64,000 nucleotides of DNA from Bolinopsis microptera (taxonomy: Eukaryota > Ctenophora > Tentaculata > Lobata > Bolinopsidae). The notes below the pieces were generated by a model, which saw only the letters and a program-made list of their open reading frames with translations, was not told the DNA's origin and did no database searches. Location: contig NC_087075.1 in NCBI RefSeq assembly GCF_026151205.1, positions 2,208,859 to 2,272,858 on the forward strand. The letters are read 5' to 3'. Positions within the stretch are counted from its first letter, which is position 1, and the number at the start of each line of letters is the position of its first letter. This document shows positions 1-37,814 of this stretch, in pieces. A program made the translations under genes and the position numbers.

Positions 1-16
1 GAACGGTGATTCCAGT

Positions 17-1351
17 ATGAAGCGGTCTGGGCAAAGCCGCAAGGACCCCAGGACGCAGATGAGAACGAAGAGGTCACCTTATTGCCACAGTGTTATTAGT
101 TCACACATCACCAACGTGAACGCCGAAAAAGGGAGATCATCCCCTTCCAATTTTATAAAAAACAGACTTAACTTGGGGACGTGGAATGTTCTGTCTCTGG
201 AAAGCAGCACATCGAAGCTTTATGAATTGTCACAGAATGTTTCTAAGTACAAGTTGGATGTTCTGGGTCTTACGGAAACACATAGACCAGGTACTGGTGA
301 GGAAATGCTGGATAATGGGTCATTGTTCATTTATTCAGGGAGATCGGATGGGCATAGGAGGCAGGGTGTTGGGTTGGTTTTGTCAAAAACCGTCAAGAAT
401 TCGCGTATCTCTTACACCCCTATGTCGGAGCGTATCCTAGCAGCTAGACTACATAGTCGGCACATCAATATTTCTGTTGTGGTGGCCTATGCTCCTACGG
501 AGGATGCGCAGGATAGCGTTAAGGACGATTTTTATCAGCAGTTGGGTGGATCATTCAACAGCCTACCCAGTCACGACGTGAAGATTCTTCTTGGTGACTT
601 CAACACCAAGATTGGGCGCGACAACTCATCTTGGTCTGGGGTAATTGGAGGAGAGTCCTTACATGAGACGTCAAGTAATAACGGACTTCGGCTGTTGGAT
701 TTCTGTGCCATGTATCAGTTGACAGTTGGGGGAACATTGTTTCAACACAAGGACATCCATAAAGGCACCTGGAGGTCTCCCAATGGCCGTACTGTCAATC
801 AGATAGATCATGTTTGTATCTCTACCAAGTGGAGTCACTCTCTTCTTGATGTTCGAACTTATAGAGGTGCAGACATAGGCTCTGATCACTACTTGGTCAA
901 GAGTCCTATGAGGATCAAACTGATGGGAATCAAAAAGATACAAGGGTCACATAGAAAAGCACCAGCTATCGAGCTTCTGCGTGACCAATCTAAGGTGCAG
1001 GAGTATTGCATCGCACTGCATAACCGATTCAGTGGTCTGCCGGTGGAAGAGAGTCTGGATGGAGAGTGGGAGTTGGTCAAGGAGGGCATCAGGGAGGTTT
1101 CTTTGGAGGTTTTGGGTCAACGCCCGCGCCGGAGGAAGAAACAGCACTGGTCACAAGAGACAAAGGATCTCATCACGGAGCGGAGTAAGGTCAAGCAGAA
1201 ATGCCCTAGTGATGGATTCAATAGATCTGAGTATTCTCTTGCTAATAAGCGTGTTAAGAAGAGCTGCAAGAAGGACGATGAGAACTGGGCTTTACGGGTT
1301 GCAGCCGATCTGGAAACAGCTTCTTCACACGGTCAGCAGAGGGAGGTCTAG
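17..1351 (+). pseudogene. RTE apurinic/apyrimidinic-like endonuclease domain
   Basis: A 444-codon open frame ends at TAG 1349-1351. Residues 54-58 read GTWNV (catalytic Asn57) and 85-89 read LTETH (Glu87); further on come AYAPT, LGDFN and a C-terminal GSDHYLV, the metal-binding and catalytic set of the exonuclease-endonuclease-phosphatase fold. In the family this domain nicks target DNA to prime reverse transcription. After the TAG the same frame continues into linker sequence recognisable as element (about 1352-1490), so the stop is a lesion and not a natural end. The true start may lie upstream of the window. Confidence 0.85.
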
Positions 1352-2926
1352 CAGATAATCAAGTCCTTGTCAGGCAAGAAAAGTCGGAAGTCAACTGCTG
1401 TCAGAGATAAAACCGAGAAGTTGATTTCTGACCCCGCTGCTCAGCGAAAACGATGGGGTGAGCACTTCGCTGAACTACTAAACCGCAGATAGGAGACGTG
1501 GACCTTTCAGACCTAGACAGTCTAGAGGTCGTACCATGTTTTCCGTATCTGAGTGATAGTGATATACCCCCTAGCAGAACAGAGATCTCTGAGGCTTTAA
1601 AGAGTCTGAAGAATCACAAGAGCCCTGGAATTGATGAAATTTCCAACGAACAGCTGAAGTATGGGGCTCCTGGTCTTTTAGACAGGCTTGAGAAACTGTT
1701 TGCACGTGTATGGGAGACAGAGAATGTGCCAGAGGATTGGGTTAAGGGTATCATTGTTATTGTCCCGAAAAAGGGTGATACATCATACTGCTAGAACAAC
1801 AGGGGCATTACCCTACGCTCCACGGCATCAAAACTCTATCAGATAATAGTGTTGCGACGGATGAATGCGGGGCTTGAAGAACTGCTCCGAGAGAATCAGT
1901 GTGGGTTCAGGAAAAACAGGTCTTGCATAGATCAGATTTATTCGCTCCGTACTATTATATATTATTCACAACAGCATTGAGTTTAATCTCCCCCTTTACA
2001 TAAATTTTGTTGACTTTAAAGCTGCATTCGATTCACTTAATCGGGAGTTTATCTGGAAAGCTTTCAGTCATTATGGCTTGCCTTGTAAATACATTCGCAT
2101 AATGCAAGCATTCTTTTGCGGCACCTTCAGCGCTGTCAGACATAATGGCGAGCTCTCTGAGTGGTTTGACGTTACATCTGGTTCTGGGCAGGGGGATATT
2201 CAGGGTCCACCTATCTTTAATGTTTGCATCAACCTGCCTGCGCAGCGGGCTGAGGATAACAAAGTGTTGTCACACGGGGCAGTGCTGCAGAGAGCTACCA
2301 CCAGCTCTGGTCAGGATACAGTCGTCCTGGATACTGACTATGCAGATGATTTGGCTATCATGGACAACACCAAGGACGGTCTCCAGGAGACGACTGATCT
2401 TTTATGCAAGTATGCGGCTCAGGCTGGCCTCAGAATCAATGCAAAGAAAACAGAGGTTATGGCCATCGGCAAGAATACATCACAGAGGCCGTATACTGAA
2501 GCATCAACGGTGGACATTACAGTAGGAGACACGGCTATCCAGCAAGTCAGCAACTTCACTTACCTTGGGTCGATTATATCAAGTGATGGGACTATTGACC
2601 GGGACTTGTCTGCACGGATCCAGAAAGCCTCAGGAGCATTCAATCAGCTCGGTAATATTTGGAAGAATCGCAATATCCAAACTAACACCAAAATACGGAT
2701 ATATGTTGCAGCGGTTGAAACAATATTACTTTATGGAAGCGAAGTCTGGAACACTACTTCAAAGCAACTACATCGCTTCGAAGTTTTTCATCAAAACTGT
2801 TTGAGGAGAATCCTTCGAATTAAGTGGTTCCACCGGACGAGCAATGTTCAAGTGTTGGAGCGGTTGACGGATGCTACTCGTCTAAATTTCTTCGAAGTAG
2901 CGCGCGCCGCTTTCTTCTCTTCGTAG
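1352..2926 (+). pseudogene. RTE reverse transcriptase, frameshifted
   Basis: Three frames must be read to follow the RT. The frame at 1498-1794 has the fingers region (KNHKSPGIDEISNEQLKYG) and continues past an internal TAG to a CGFRKNRSC block near 1900. A second piece around 2005-2040 carries the FVDFKAAFDS motif. The frame at 2078-2926 carries GQGDIQGPPIFN, the catalytic YADD (about 2339-2350) and the thumb region. The last residues of that frame, from about 2876, are not RT: they come from an inserted GC-rich repeat. Inactive copy. Confidence 0.85.
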
Positions 2927-2965
2927 CACGGCAAGTGCTACGAAGTAGCGCGCGCCGGGCCAGAC
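2876..2965 (+). repeat. GC-rich GCGCGCTACTTCG dispersed repeat inside RTE
   Basis: The block has two direct copies of CGAAGTAGCGCGCGCC around 2897 and 2942, with a short hairpin (TCGTAGCAC / GTGCTACGA) between them. An inverted copy of 2855-2915, including flanking RTE sequence, lies at about 4196-4270. The repeat was therefore duplicated together with a piece of this RTE. Confidence 0.7.
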
Positions 2966-2981
2966 CATTAACAATGGTCAA

Positions 2982-3191
2982 TTGGAGCGGGCAAGAATAA
3001 ACCCGGTTTTAACCTACATCAGTGCCAACCGTCTTCGCTGGTTTGGACATGTTTCTAGAATGCCGGACACCAGGCTACCAAAGTATTTATTTGATTGGAC
3101 ACCTGCTCACGGCCGAAGATCACGTGGGCGGCCAAAAAAGAATTGGCGAACCTGTGTCCTAGAAGACGCAGTAACATTCACATTGCTCTAA
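2982..3191 (+). pseudogene. RTE C-terminal RT fragment
   Basis: The frame contains RLRWFGHVSRMPD and HGRRSRGRPKKNW, the conserved tail that follows RT in RTE-type ORF2 proteins. It is separated from the main RT frame by the repeat block at about 2876-2965, which breaks the reading frame. Confidence 0.75.
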
Positions 3192-3872
3192 CCAGAGCCC
3201 TCTCGCTTGCAGTAGCGCGCGACCGCCGGAGGCGGCAAAGATCCTACTTGTGAAACAAGCGCGTCACGCAGTACGCGTAGGCACATGGCTATGTGAAACA
3301 TTCACAGGAGATCCAGACATTGTATTTGATAAGAGAAACAAATTTTAGAGAAACAAATTTGAATTTTGATCTTTATTACAGATTAAACATATCATATATA
3401 ACCATAAAAGCCGCGCGTCGGCTGATTGCCTCAACTTGGATTGGTAGAAATTTCAGTTTACAGAAGCTGAAGGACGGCAGCTCAAAAGCCCCAGTGAACC
3501 ATCGGAAAGATCAAGGACTCGAGTGCCAATAGTGGCTTTTTCAAACCCATTTTCGCCGATTTGCTGTGGCCCAGATGAGCCGCGCCCTGCTGCTTAACGG
3601 CACATGGTGGTTTTTGTTTAAATACTTATTTAAATTTAAGCGATAATTCATTTGGTGGTTTACAGTTTTTGAATCATGTTCATCATTTATTTTTCGTTCA
3701 ATTATCACGTGTTTACAATTCAGTCATACCATGCATAGTCAACATTGTTGAGGCAACCAGCTTCCGCAGTTCAATAATTGGAGACCGAAAAATATAAATT
3801 GATCGAAATTTACAATTCATCGTTATCAAATATAGTCAATAATATTCTTGATTCCATTTAGTACATAATAAG

Positions 3873-4099
3873 TTGGTTTTATTCTCTTGCAACACTACTG
3901 CACAACAAAAACTGCGCCTGTCCACCAGCAACAGCGCAGTCATAGGTGTGCAGCCAAAGCTAGGTCACACACCCATGGTCCGAGAGTTGGCAGGAAACCG
4001 AAAGCACTGGAGAGAGATGATACAACATAAGCGGCAATTCCTTGGTGCAGGCCACTCGAATGATTGAGGAGACCTTATCAAGTATCAAGTAAGTAAGTT
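3873..4099 (+). pseudogene. RTE extreme C-terminus and 3' tail
   Basis: The last codons (about 3965-4066) encode NRKHWREMIQHKRQ followed by GAGHSND and a stop, a terminus shared by many RTE ORF2 proteins. They are followed by a short AAGT-type tail ending near 4099. This fixes the 3' boundary of the element and shows that 3195-3870 is inserted material. Codons 3873-3960 show no recognisable domain. Confidence 0.65.
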
Positions 4100-4330
4100 A
4101 CTCGTCTAAATTTCTCCGAAGTAGTGCACCGCTTGACCATTGCTAATGGTATGGCCCGGCGCGCGCTACTTCGTAGGACTTGCCATCGGGCCAATATTAT
4201 AATATTTCGAGGAGAAAGCGGCGCGCGCTACTTCGAAGAAATTTAGACGAGTAACATCCGTCAAGCGCACCGCTTTCTTCTCGAAATATTAGGCAAGTGC
4301 TACGAAGTAGTGCGCGGCGGATTTTGCTCT
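4098..4330. repeat. Inverted-repeat block next to RTE 3' end
   Basis: TACTCGTCTAAATTTCTCCG at about 4098 is mirrored by CGAAGAAATTTAGACGAGTA at about 4234-4253, a roughly 155-bp inverted-repeat unit. It continues into an inverted copy of RTE-derived sequence (about 4196-4270) and a further GTGCTACGAAGTAG motif at about 4300. There is no coding potential. Confidence 0.65.
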
Positions 4331-4784
4331 AACCAGAGCCCTCTCGCTTGCAGTAGCGCGAAACAAGCGCGTCACACAGTACGCGTAGACACATGACTAT
4401 GTGAACGGCGCGCGGGTCATAAAACGTATGACAAGTTATATCTCCGCCAAAAGCACAGCCAATGAGCCAATTTGATATTTAAGAAATATGTTTACAACTT
4501 CCTTGGTCGTTGTATTGGTTATGCACTAAGTTGGCGTTGTGCGACCAAAATTGAATGGGGAATCGTTTAAGATCACTTTCGAGGCACTTCGACAAAAGCT
4601 TCTCACGCTATTGTGCTTTTTATGGAGAAATACGTCATTAGCGTTTTTGAACTTGTTATTCTCTTTCAAAAGTTGAAAGTATTCTAAGGGATTTGTATTC
4701 ACCTAGCCATGAGTCTACGCGTACTGCGTGACGCGCTTGTTTCACGCGCTTGGCGTGCGCTACTGCAAGCGAGAGGGCTCTGGA
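4329..4784. mobile_element. Terminal-inverted-repeat element, about 456 bp
   Basis: The left arm (CCAGAGCCCTCTCGCTTGCA, then AAGCGCGTCAC, ACGCGTAG and CATGACTATGTGAA, to about 4405) is the inverse of the right arm (about 4699-4784, ending GCAAGCGAGAGGGCTCTGG). The arms are about 75-85 bp. Related left arms occur at about 3190-3300 and a partial arm at about 45738-45790. A second inverted pair, GTTATATCTCCGCC at about 4437 and GGCGGAGATATAAAC at about 4914, sits astride the right boundary. No transposase is present, so it is probably a non-autonomous or foldback-type element. Confidence 0.7.
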
Positions 4785-4967
4785 TAGATCAATGATTTGT
4801 ATAAGTGCATATATTAACTCTGAATACATTGCAAAATAATTTATCTCGATTCACGAAGTATGAAAGAAGTTACAGCAATTTCGCGCAATTTGGGGAGCGT
4901 GCTTTTGCATTTTGGCGGAGATATAAACTACAAACTGCGCCTTTGATAAATTTGGTACCAAAAGTTG

Positions 4968-5124
4968 TTAACGGGTGATACTCGTAAAATATTTGTTTCA
5001 AAAACAGGACCATGATCAACGAGTCCAACTCTAATCGCGCGTCCTGGTTGTAGGTTTACAACCTACCAGTTGGACTCGATATCAGATATATGGAACAGAT
5101 ATTTTACGAGTATCACGCCGTTAA
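4968..5124. mobile_element. MITE, TTAACGGGTGATACTCG family, 157 bp
   Basis: The ends are TTAACGGGTGATACTCGTAA and its near-perfect inverse (TTACGAGTATCACGCCGTTAA). A central hairpin pairs TGTAGGTTTACAACCTACCA. Two further copies lie in this window, at 45550-45627 (partial) and 58471-58564. The last has an 8-bp target duplication, so the family is mobile. There is no coding capacity. Confidence 0.75.
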
Positions 5125-6251
5125 GCGTCATGGTAGGTTATAAACCTACAACAAATGACAAAAGTTGCCTATGAAGTCTAAGTGTGAATAATGCAAATTC
5201 ATCGTATAGCACGATAAGGTCGAGCTGTATGTGGGCCTCCTGTGCATTGGGACAAAAATGGGTAATTTCTTGTTTTAAATGCCTATAGTTATACACAACA
5301 CTAATAACTCCTCAAATATCGAATATTTTGAAATAATTTTTACGGGATCGTAATGAGCTTACACAGACGCAACTTGAAGGACCAAATTGTTCGAAATTAA
5401 ACAAAAGGAGGATCCTTATTAATATTAATGATTAATGTTGTGTTCAGATTTGAGATTAAAAAATTTTGAAAAAACGTTTCTTCAAATCTTAAGATATTAG
5501 GTAAAAGTTAGTATTAAAAGTTTTGTCTCGCTGAATTGATTACGACGCCATAACAATTGTTTCAAAATAACTGAAACTGTGAAAGTTATAGGCCAAAAAC
5601 TAAAAATTTGCGCGAAAAAGTACAAGCGCGAACAAGCGCCGCGCACCATTTTTAGCGAAAATTGGCATTGCTACACGGTGGAATTATTTTATTCACATTT
5701 TTAGACAATTTTTGGTATCAAATTTTTCCAAATCGGAGAGAAAAAATTCTGCCAACTAATGGCGCTTATTATTGTATAGACTCAATGACAGGCTGCGCGC
5801 CGCCCAGTTATGAGTTATTCTAGTGTTGGTATCCTCCACAGCGTACAATAAATAAATATAATATGAATAATAGGGGCTCGACATTGTACGTATCACTTCT
5901 AAACATTAAAACAACAAATTCGTTAAAAATAATCGAAATATAATATTTAAGAAGTGGATGTATCGGTAACCAAGTCGAGGATAAAACCAGACTCAGTCAG
6001 GGAGACATAGTTTGAAGTAAAAACCAATCATTTTGTAGCAAGCTGGCCTGTTTGGAGAAATAAAAGGACCACAAGTCTCAGTAACATGATATAGCAAATT
6101 AAAAACACGCCTACGTCAAATATATTCGGTTAAAACTCGAGTGGTTAGCTGCTTGGGGGTCGGGTGGCAGGGCACGGTTTTAGTGTATAGATATTTGAGG
6201 AGCTTTGTGACGGCCTGATTTGGATAAACCGGCATAAGACGCGCAGTTCCC
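5125..6251. other. Intergenic, AT-rich, no gene seen
   Basis: No ORF or RNA gene is recognisable. The part at about 5640-5760 resembles, inverted and diverged, 45640-45760 (shared TGAATTATTTTATTCACATT-type sequence), so it is old dispersed repeat. 5' of 6252 lies the 3' flank of SPT16. I found no clear polyadenylation signal that I would defend. Confidence 0.5.
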
Positions 6252-32008
<25,757 letters not shown>

Positions 32009-32070
32009 CCTACTGTCATATTATTTAGGTTATATCCTACTGTCATATCATTAAGGTTATACTGTGTTTC
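32009..32070 (-). promoter_or_regulatory. SPT16 start region with duplicated acceptor-like AG
   Basis: On the minus strand the sequence AATATGACAG then TAGG runs straight into the start ATG, and the same ATATGACAG-TAGGAT block occurs once more about 28 bp upstream. An AG only 4 nt before the ATG with an AT-rich lead fits either a 5' UTR intron end or a spliced-leader acceptor. The sequence alone cannot decide. It follows the same duplicated-acceptor pattern as introns 7, 20 and 24. Confidence 0.45.
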
Positions 32071-33926
32071 TAGTCTAGAAACACAGTTTTTTTAGAGATT
32101 TTACCGGCGTATTTTCTAAAATCACCTAATTTGTCCAATTTTACGTTTATACTTTAAGAGGGGGGGGGGGGGGGGGGGGGCAACAGGGGACACCAACATG
32201 CAACGTTACGCCACTGGTTATATCCTTAGGGAAGGGGCCATTTATTCATTAAGCCAAATTTCGGCCATTTTTAACACCCTTAATAGTTACTAGCGTAAGT
32301 CTTCCAAGTTTCTGATCCCTTATTCCCCAAACCACACATGTAAAATTTAAAAAATTAGTATAGTTAATAAGAATTGGAGATATTTTAGACAATCGACTGA
32401 TATTTCTTCTCCATAAACATACTCTATATATGTTTTAGTGGTTTTTGGAGACATCTTGTAATGGCTGTCCTCCACAGACAAAGTTAAAACCCATATTGTA
32501 ACGCAATGGTTCGTTCAGGGTTTAATTTATTAGAGCAATAAATAAACGCGCCAAAAACTTTGAATTAGACTTTCAGCGCAATTGAAGCACCGCGCGCTAC
32601 AAATATCAAACAAAAAATTGGCGGGAGCCGAGAGTGGACCTGTTTTTTGGCACACTTCTTGTAAAAGTAACTCAAAATAACTCAAATAACAACATCTTAA
32701 GAGGGAAATTGTAGGTTTACTCTAAACTCTCACGTAACAGTACAATTGATCTAGCAACATCTCATCAAGTATCATCAGTAAGCAGTAAGGACCATAATGC
32801 ACGAAAATGATTATCAATGTGCATTGTGCACGAGTGAGTACTGAGTATTGTTGCTAAAATGTTACAGTATTTGTTATAAACATCGCGCAATAACAAAACT
32901 AAGATAAATAATTTTAGAGCAGAGACAAGTATTGTGATAACAGTGAAGACTTCAATGTCTCTACAATATACAAAAGCTGGAAAACCCAATTTCTGTCGGC
33001 ATTATATCATATTTGAAAACAGAAATAATGTATTTATAAAAATAAATAAATATACCACTTCAGTCGTCAAAATGTGGAGTCCTGAACTTAAAATGAATTC
33101 CACTAATTACGAAATTCAGAGAGCTGAAGACGATTTAAACATGTACTTTGAAAGCTCCTGCTAAAAACAAACTTTTCGTATCACTTATATGTTTTAAATA
33201 ACCCCCTCCACGAATTTATAAAGCATTCAAAAACACCTCAATTAAAGAAATTAATTAACGTAGGGGGCACATACCAATATTGACACACAAAATCCGTGCT
33301 AAGATCTATTTTAATCAGATGATACAAATTGATAGTGATAATTTATGTATTATCTATATATAGATATAGTGGGTATGCATTAATCTAGAAAAATGTCAAC
33401 ATATTTCTATACGGTATTTAATTTAAAAAATAAAATAAAAAAATGTAAGAATTGGACATATCCCCTAAACAGATATTTTACAATATTTTGAACTGAATGA
33501 AAAGATAAAGTAGAATGTAACACTGTAAGAACCTACCTACCATGAGGAAATTACATTTAATGTAAAATATATTCCCTCTTTAAGCCACCTTAAAATTAAA
33601 TACTTATGGGTATTCTTTTAAAGTTGGACAAAATTAAATGACAAACCTTCTCGAGTTGGCGCTCGGTTGCCAAATTGTGTGCTTCAAACTGGAACCATCA
33701 ATACACCGGTCACCATGGGAGAACCTGAAAATTGACATTTCAGTGTTGTACAAAAACGGGGGTGTAAAATCCGGATTGGAATATTATTTATGAGTCGCAT
33801 AGTTGAAATGTTTTCTTGGGTAAATAGATTGGATATCAGTCTATGTGTAAAGTCTATGACAGTATCTTTGTTCTTAGATGTTTCAATTGTCAGGGATGTG
33901 GGCATTACAGCGAAGAATTCGGCAGT
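32071..33926. other. SPT16 5' flank, no gene recognised
   Basis: AT-rich sequence with a 21-G run at 32160-32180 followed by a flank shared with intron 9. A 76-codon plus-strand frame (32934-33164) has no recognisable domain and is not called. The SPT16 promoter must lie here or in 32009-32100. I see no convincing TATA or initiator. Confidence 0.45.
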
Positions 33927-36406
33927 TCTTCTCTTTGACTTCATGGCAGACAACTTCCTCAGTCAGTATATTCTGGAACCTACTAGGCTGAACAACTGCC
34001 TTGATCTTTTTCTCTCCAATGCTCCTAATCTTGTGACACACGTTTCGGTGACTGATACACCTTTGTCTGACCACAAGCTTCTTGAGATCTTTCTGTCACA
34101 TAATCCATGTCGGTCAGATCCTTCCGTACCCCCAGATTTCAGTGTTCCTTCGTTTCGGTCACTGGACTTCTACAAAGCAGATTATGACAAAATCAATCAT
34201 CTCCTTGATTCTGTTAACTGGAGTGAACTATGGGAACTTTGTGATCCTGAAGAATTTCCTGAACTGTTGAACCTTGTCCTTCTTCAGATATGTGAGATGG
34301 GGTGCCCAAGGAAAAAGGCATCTAGCAAAAGGCGAGGTTCACATTGTCTCGCAAGAAACGCAAATTAAAACTTCGGTTGCATTTGGCTGAACAAAATCCA
34401 GTCGCTACAACAGCTCACTTGGAGTCACTTAGAAACCAGATTTCGAGTGTGTACGCTGACATGCGAGACGCTATAAACCACGACCTTAACTACCGTGAAC
34501 AACAGGCGGTAGATAAAGTGCACAGCAATCCAAAATATTTCTACAGCTATGCTAAAAAGTTCTCTAAGCAGAAACGCAGTATTCCAATGCTTTTCAATGA
34601 AGCCAAGAGAACTTGCACCAATCCTGAAGAGATTGCTAACATCCTCCAGCGTCAATTCAGCAGTGTATTCAGTGACCCTTCAGCCACCAACATCAATGAT
34701 GCATTATTTCAGTCACCTTCTCTACAGAAGCCATTCATTGATGACATGTTGGCATTCTCGGTTGCTGATATAATGGAGGCTATTGATGAAATTAAGCCGG
34801 GTGCCGCTGCTGGGCCTGATGATCTTCCAGTCCTGCTTCTGAAGAAGTGCAAAGAAGCACTCTCCAAACCTATACACATGATTTGGCAGCATTCTATGTC
34901 TACAGGCACAGTGCCGAAGTTCTACAAGACATCAAACATTGCTCCACTTCACAAGAAAGGCAGTCGTGCTATTGCGGGAAACTACAGACCTGTGTCGTTA
35001 ACTTCTCATGTCATTAAGATCTATGAGCGAGTTCTACAAAAACAGATGGTGGCCCACCTCGAAGAAAACAACCTTCTCAATAGCAAACAGCATGGCTTCC
35101 GATCGGGGAAAAGTTGTCTCACTCAGCTGCTTCATCATTTTGATGACATCATCGAGGCGTTATCAAATGGTGACGACATGGACGCTAGATATACTTGGAT
35201 TATGCCAAGGCCTTTGATAAAGTAGATCATCAACTTCTTATCAAAAAACTGCAGCTATATGGTTTTCATCCCAAAATCATCATCTGGATCGAGTCATTTC
35301 TTACAAATAGAACTCAACAAGTTGTTGTAGATGGTCACATGTCTATCATTGCTCTTATTATGAGTGGTGTCCCCCAAGGAACAGTTTTAGGTCCCATACT
35401 GTTTTTAATATTCATTAATGACATTGCTAGCTGCGTGTTGCATTCAACGTTAAGATGTTTCGCTGACGACACAAGAATTTGCAGATCCATCAGTGATTCA
35501 CATAATGTTACTGAGCTTCAGTCTGATCTTGACAAAGTCACTGAGTGGTCATCAAGAAACAACATGGCACTACATGAGGATAAGTTTGAGTACATATGCC
35601 ATCTTGCCAACAAACGTAATCCTCTCTATGAGCTTCCTTTTGTCCATGAACAGTTCCAATACAGAACATCAACTGGTACTATACTCAGTCCTGTGGATCA
35701 GCTCCGTGATCTCGGTATAACAGTATCCAGTGATACGTCCTGGACATCACACATACGATCTAGTTGTGATAAAGCGAGGAAGATGGCAGCATGGGTATTC
35801 AGTGTCTTCCACTCTCGCAATACTGGTGTTATGTTAACACTATACAAGTCACTAGTCCGTAGCCACTTAGAGTATTGCTCTCCTCTGTGGAATCCGGCGA
35901 AAGTGTATGAAATTCAGGAGCTTGAAAGTGTACAAAGAACTTTCACTTCAAAGATCCATGGTTTACAGCATCTCCATTATTGGGATCGCCTAAAAACCCT
36001 GTCCCTCATGTCACTTCAGAGGCGCAGAGAACGTTACATTGTCATGCACATGTGGAAAATCCTACATGGTTTCACATCCAACGACCTTGAAGTACAGTTC
36101 ACAGTAAATCCACGATTGGGTACCCTTGCTAAGGTTCCAGCTGTCCGTACAAAAAGCTCAGCTGCTCACCAGACTCTATATGAAACATCATTTGGTGTAA
36201 TGGGTCCCAGACTCTGGAACTGTATACCTTCGCACATACGTGCAGTCTCCAAACATGATGGCTTCAAGCATCATATGACGGCATTCATGCTTTCCTTGCC
36301 GGATAAACCGCCAATCCGGGGCTTCACATCACCGAACTCCAATTCTATACTGGACTGGCGTAACGATCGAGAGGCATCTTCTCTCTGGGGTGGTCAGCAA
36401 CTCTGA
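33927..36406 (+). mobile_element. CR1/L2-like non-LTR retrotransposon, 5'-truncated, two frame breaks
   Basis: The copy begins inside the endonuclease C-terminus (LFLSNAPNLV, TPLSDHKL). RT follows with GAAAGPDDLP, NYRPVSLTSHVIKIYERVL, QHGFRSGKSCLTQL, DYAKAFDKVDH, SGVPQGTVLGPILFLIFIND and the catalytic FADDT. The C-terminal part reads RSHLEYCSPLWNP and SLQRRRERYIVMHMWKI and ends WGGQQL-stop at 36404-36406. Frames break at about 34344-34368 and 35195-35225; otherwise it is well preserved, so a fairly recent, dead copy. A related 3' fragment lies at 48640-49330. Confidence 0.88.
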
Positions 36407-36669
36407 TGGCCTGTCGAGTTTCGACGAAGCAGATCAAAGGTATCAAAGGTAAGGAATGTAAAAATGATCAAGTTTGTGGGTTTTGCTCTGAAAATCATGA
36501 ATCAAAATCTTGCATAAAAAAGGCTGTTGATCATGTTTCCAAGTGTTGTCACTGTATCAAAGCTAAAAACAATGATACTAATCATCACACTGGAGACCCT
36601 AGGTGTGCTGTATTTGTTAAACATCAGAACAGAATTAAAGCTACAATTCCTTTTTATGAAAGCAAATGA
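36406..36669 (+). pseudogene. Retroelement ORF1 fragment with zinc knuckles
   Basis: An 87-codon frame with CGFCSENHESKSC (C-x2-C-x3-H-x4-C) and a second Cys/His cluster (CCHC...HHTGDPRC). This is the CCHC type found in ORF1/gag proteins of jockey-like elements. It abuts the CR1/L2-like copy but is probably a separate insertion remnant. Confidence 0.55.
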
Positions 36670-36739
36670 TTGGGTTTAATGATTCCTCAGGTTTTAACCT
36701 CTCTTTAATCCTAGATCAATCAACAACAAGACTGATATC

Positions 36740-37193
36740 TAAGACTGATATCTACGAAGCCCAGGTGGTCTCCGTCTTAATGTACAATTGTAGCTGCTGG
36801 GCTGCTTCAAAGCAGCTATTGAATAAACTGGATATTTGCCACAGAAAGCATCTGAGGCAAATCATCAGAATGACTTACCCTAATATAATCAAAAACGACA
36901 CCCTTTACAAGAGATGTGAAGTGGTTCCACTCAGTGAGCGTGTTGCATGTGCAAGATGGAGGATGCTCGGACATGTCCTTCGCAGTGATAACAACTCACC
37001 TGCACAGCTTGCACTACACTTTGCGGTAGAGGGTTAGAGTACTAAAAAGGGTAGAGTAGGCAGACACCAGTCGAACTTGCTTAGGACTATTAAATTTGAT
37101 TTAGGTAGTAGGGACATTCCATTTGTAAATACAGACGATTTATACAATTTAAGACTTTTAGCCTCTGATAGAGCGGGATGGAAGAAATTGTTA
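36740..37193 (+). pseudogene. Non-LTR RT C-terminal fragment
   Basis: The frame reads QVVSVLMYNCSCWAASK, RKHLRQIIRM and RWRMLGHVLRSDNNSPAQLA, the typical post-RT tail of RTE/Proto-like elements, then a TAG near 37035 with recognisable tail beyond it to WKKLL. It is unlike the CR1/L2-like copy at 33.9 kb. AATAAAG at about 37274 may be its 3' end. Confidence 0.6.
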
Positions 37194-37342
37194 TAGCTTG
37201 TGTATCAGTATTTCTTTTTTTTCTGGCGACTTATCAGATCTTTAAGATGTTTATTTATGTTCTATTTTTGATTTCAATAAAGTTATATAATAATAACGAG
37301 CACTGCACCTTAGTCGGAATAACCTGAATTGTCAGGAACAAT

Positions 37343-37741
37343 TTGCTTACAAAAAAATACCATAGCACTGAAACACTCTCGATTAAAATAGGCAAATCTG
37401 TCTCTGAAACAATAACTATCCGATTTGGAGGACCGCAGGGCCCGGTACTCTTCAGCATCTATATCAGATCATTGTACAGATGTGTCAAAGAATCTGGTTT
37501 CTCCATTATTGGTTATGCAGATGATCATCAAATAATGAAATCCTTCAAACCCTCTGATCAGGTCAAAACCTTAACCAATCAACTGAGAAATTGTTTCTTG
37601 AGGATAAAGAATTGGATGTCACAGTGCTACCTGCAACTCAATGATTCTAAAACACAACTCATAGTCTTTGGACTTAGTAGCTTAGGTTGCTCTCAAGAGT
37701 TCCAGATAGCAAGAGAAAACAAAAAGTGGACTCCCTACTAA
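37343..37741 (+). pseudogene. RT core fragment (GYADDHQIM)
   Basis: A frame of 132 codons contains FGGPQGPVLFSIYIRSL and GYADDHQI, the palm motifs of a CR1-group reverse transcriptase. It lacks both ends of the enzyme and comes from a different copy than the flanking fragments. Confidence 0.65.
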
Positions 37742-37814
37742 AACATGTTTAAAGCCACACCTGGAAGCTCAAGTACCAGGATCCAAGATGGATGCTCCTC
37801 CTATCCCCCTAAAA

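Larger units (their letters stand above)
1..4099 (+). mobile_element. RTE-clade non-LTR retrotransposon, decayed, 5' end outside window
   Basis: Domains read in the order AP-endonuclease, reverse transcriptase, C-terminal tail, as in RTE/BovB-type elements (the family also known from 'craniofacial development protein 2-like' annotations). The 3' end, around 4040-4099, has the RTE-style C-terminus GAGHSND followed by a short AAGT-type microsatellite tail. The endonuclease frame is open, but the RT is interrupted by stops near 1349, 1490 and 1793 and by frame changes, so the copy is dead. The stretch between about 3195 and 3870 is foreign repeat sequence inserted into the element. Confidence 0.85.
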
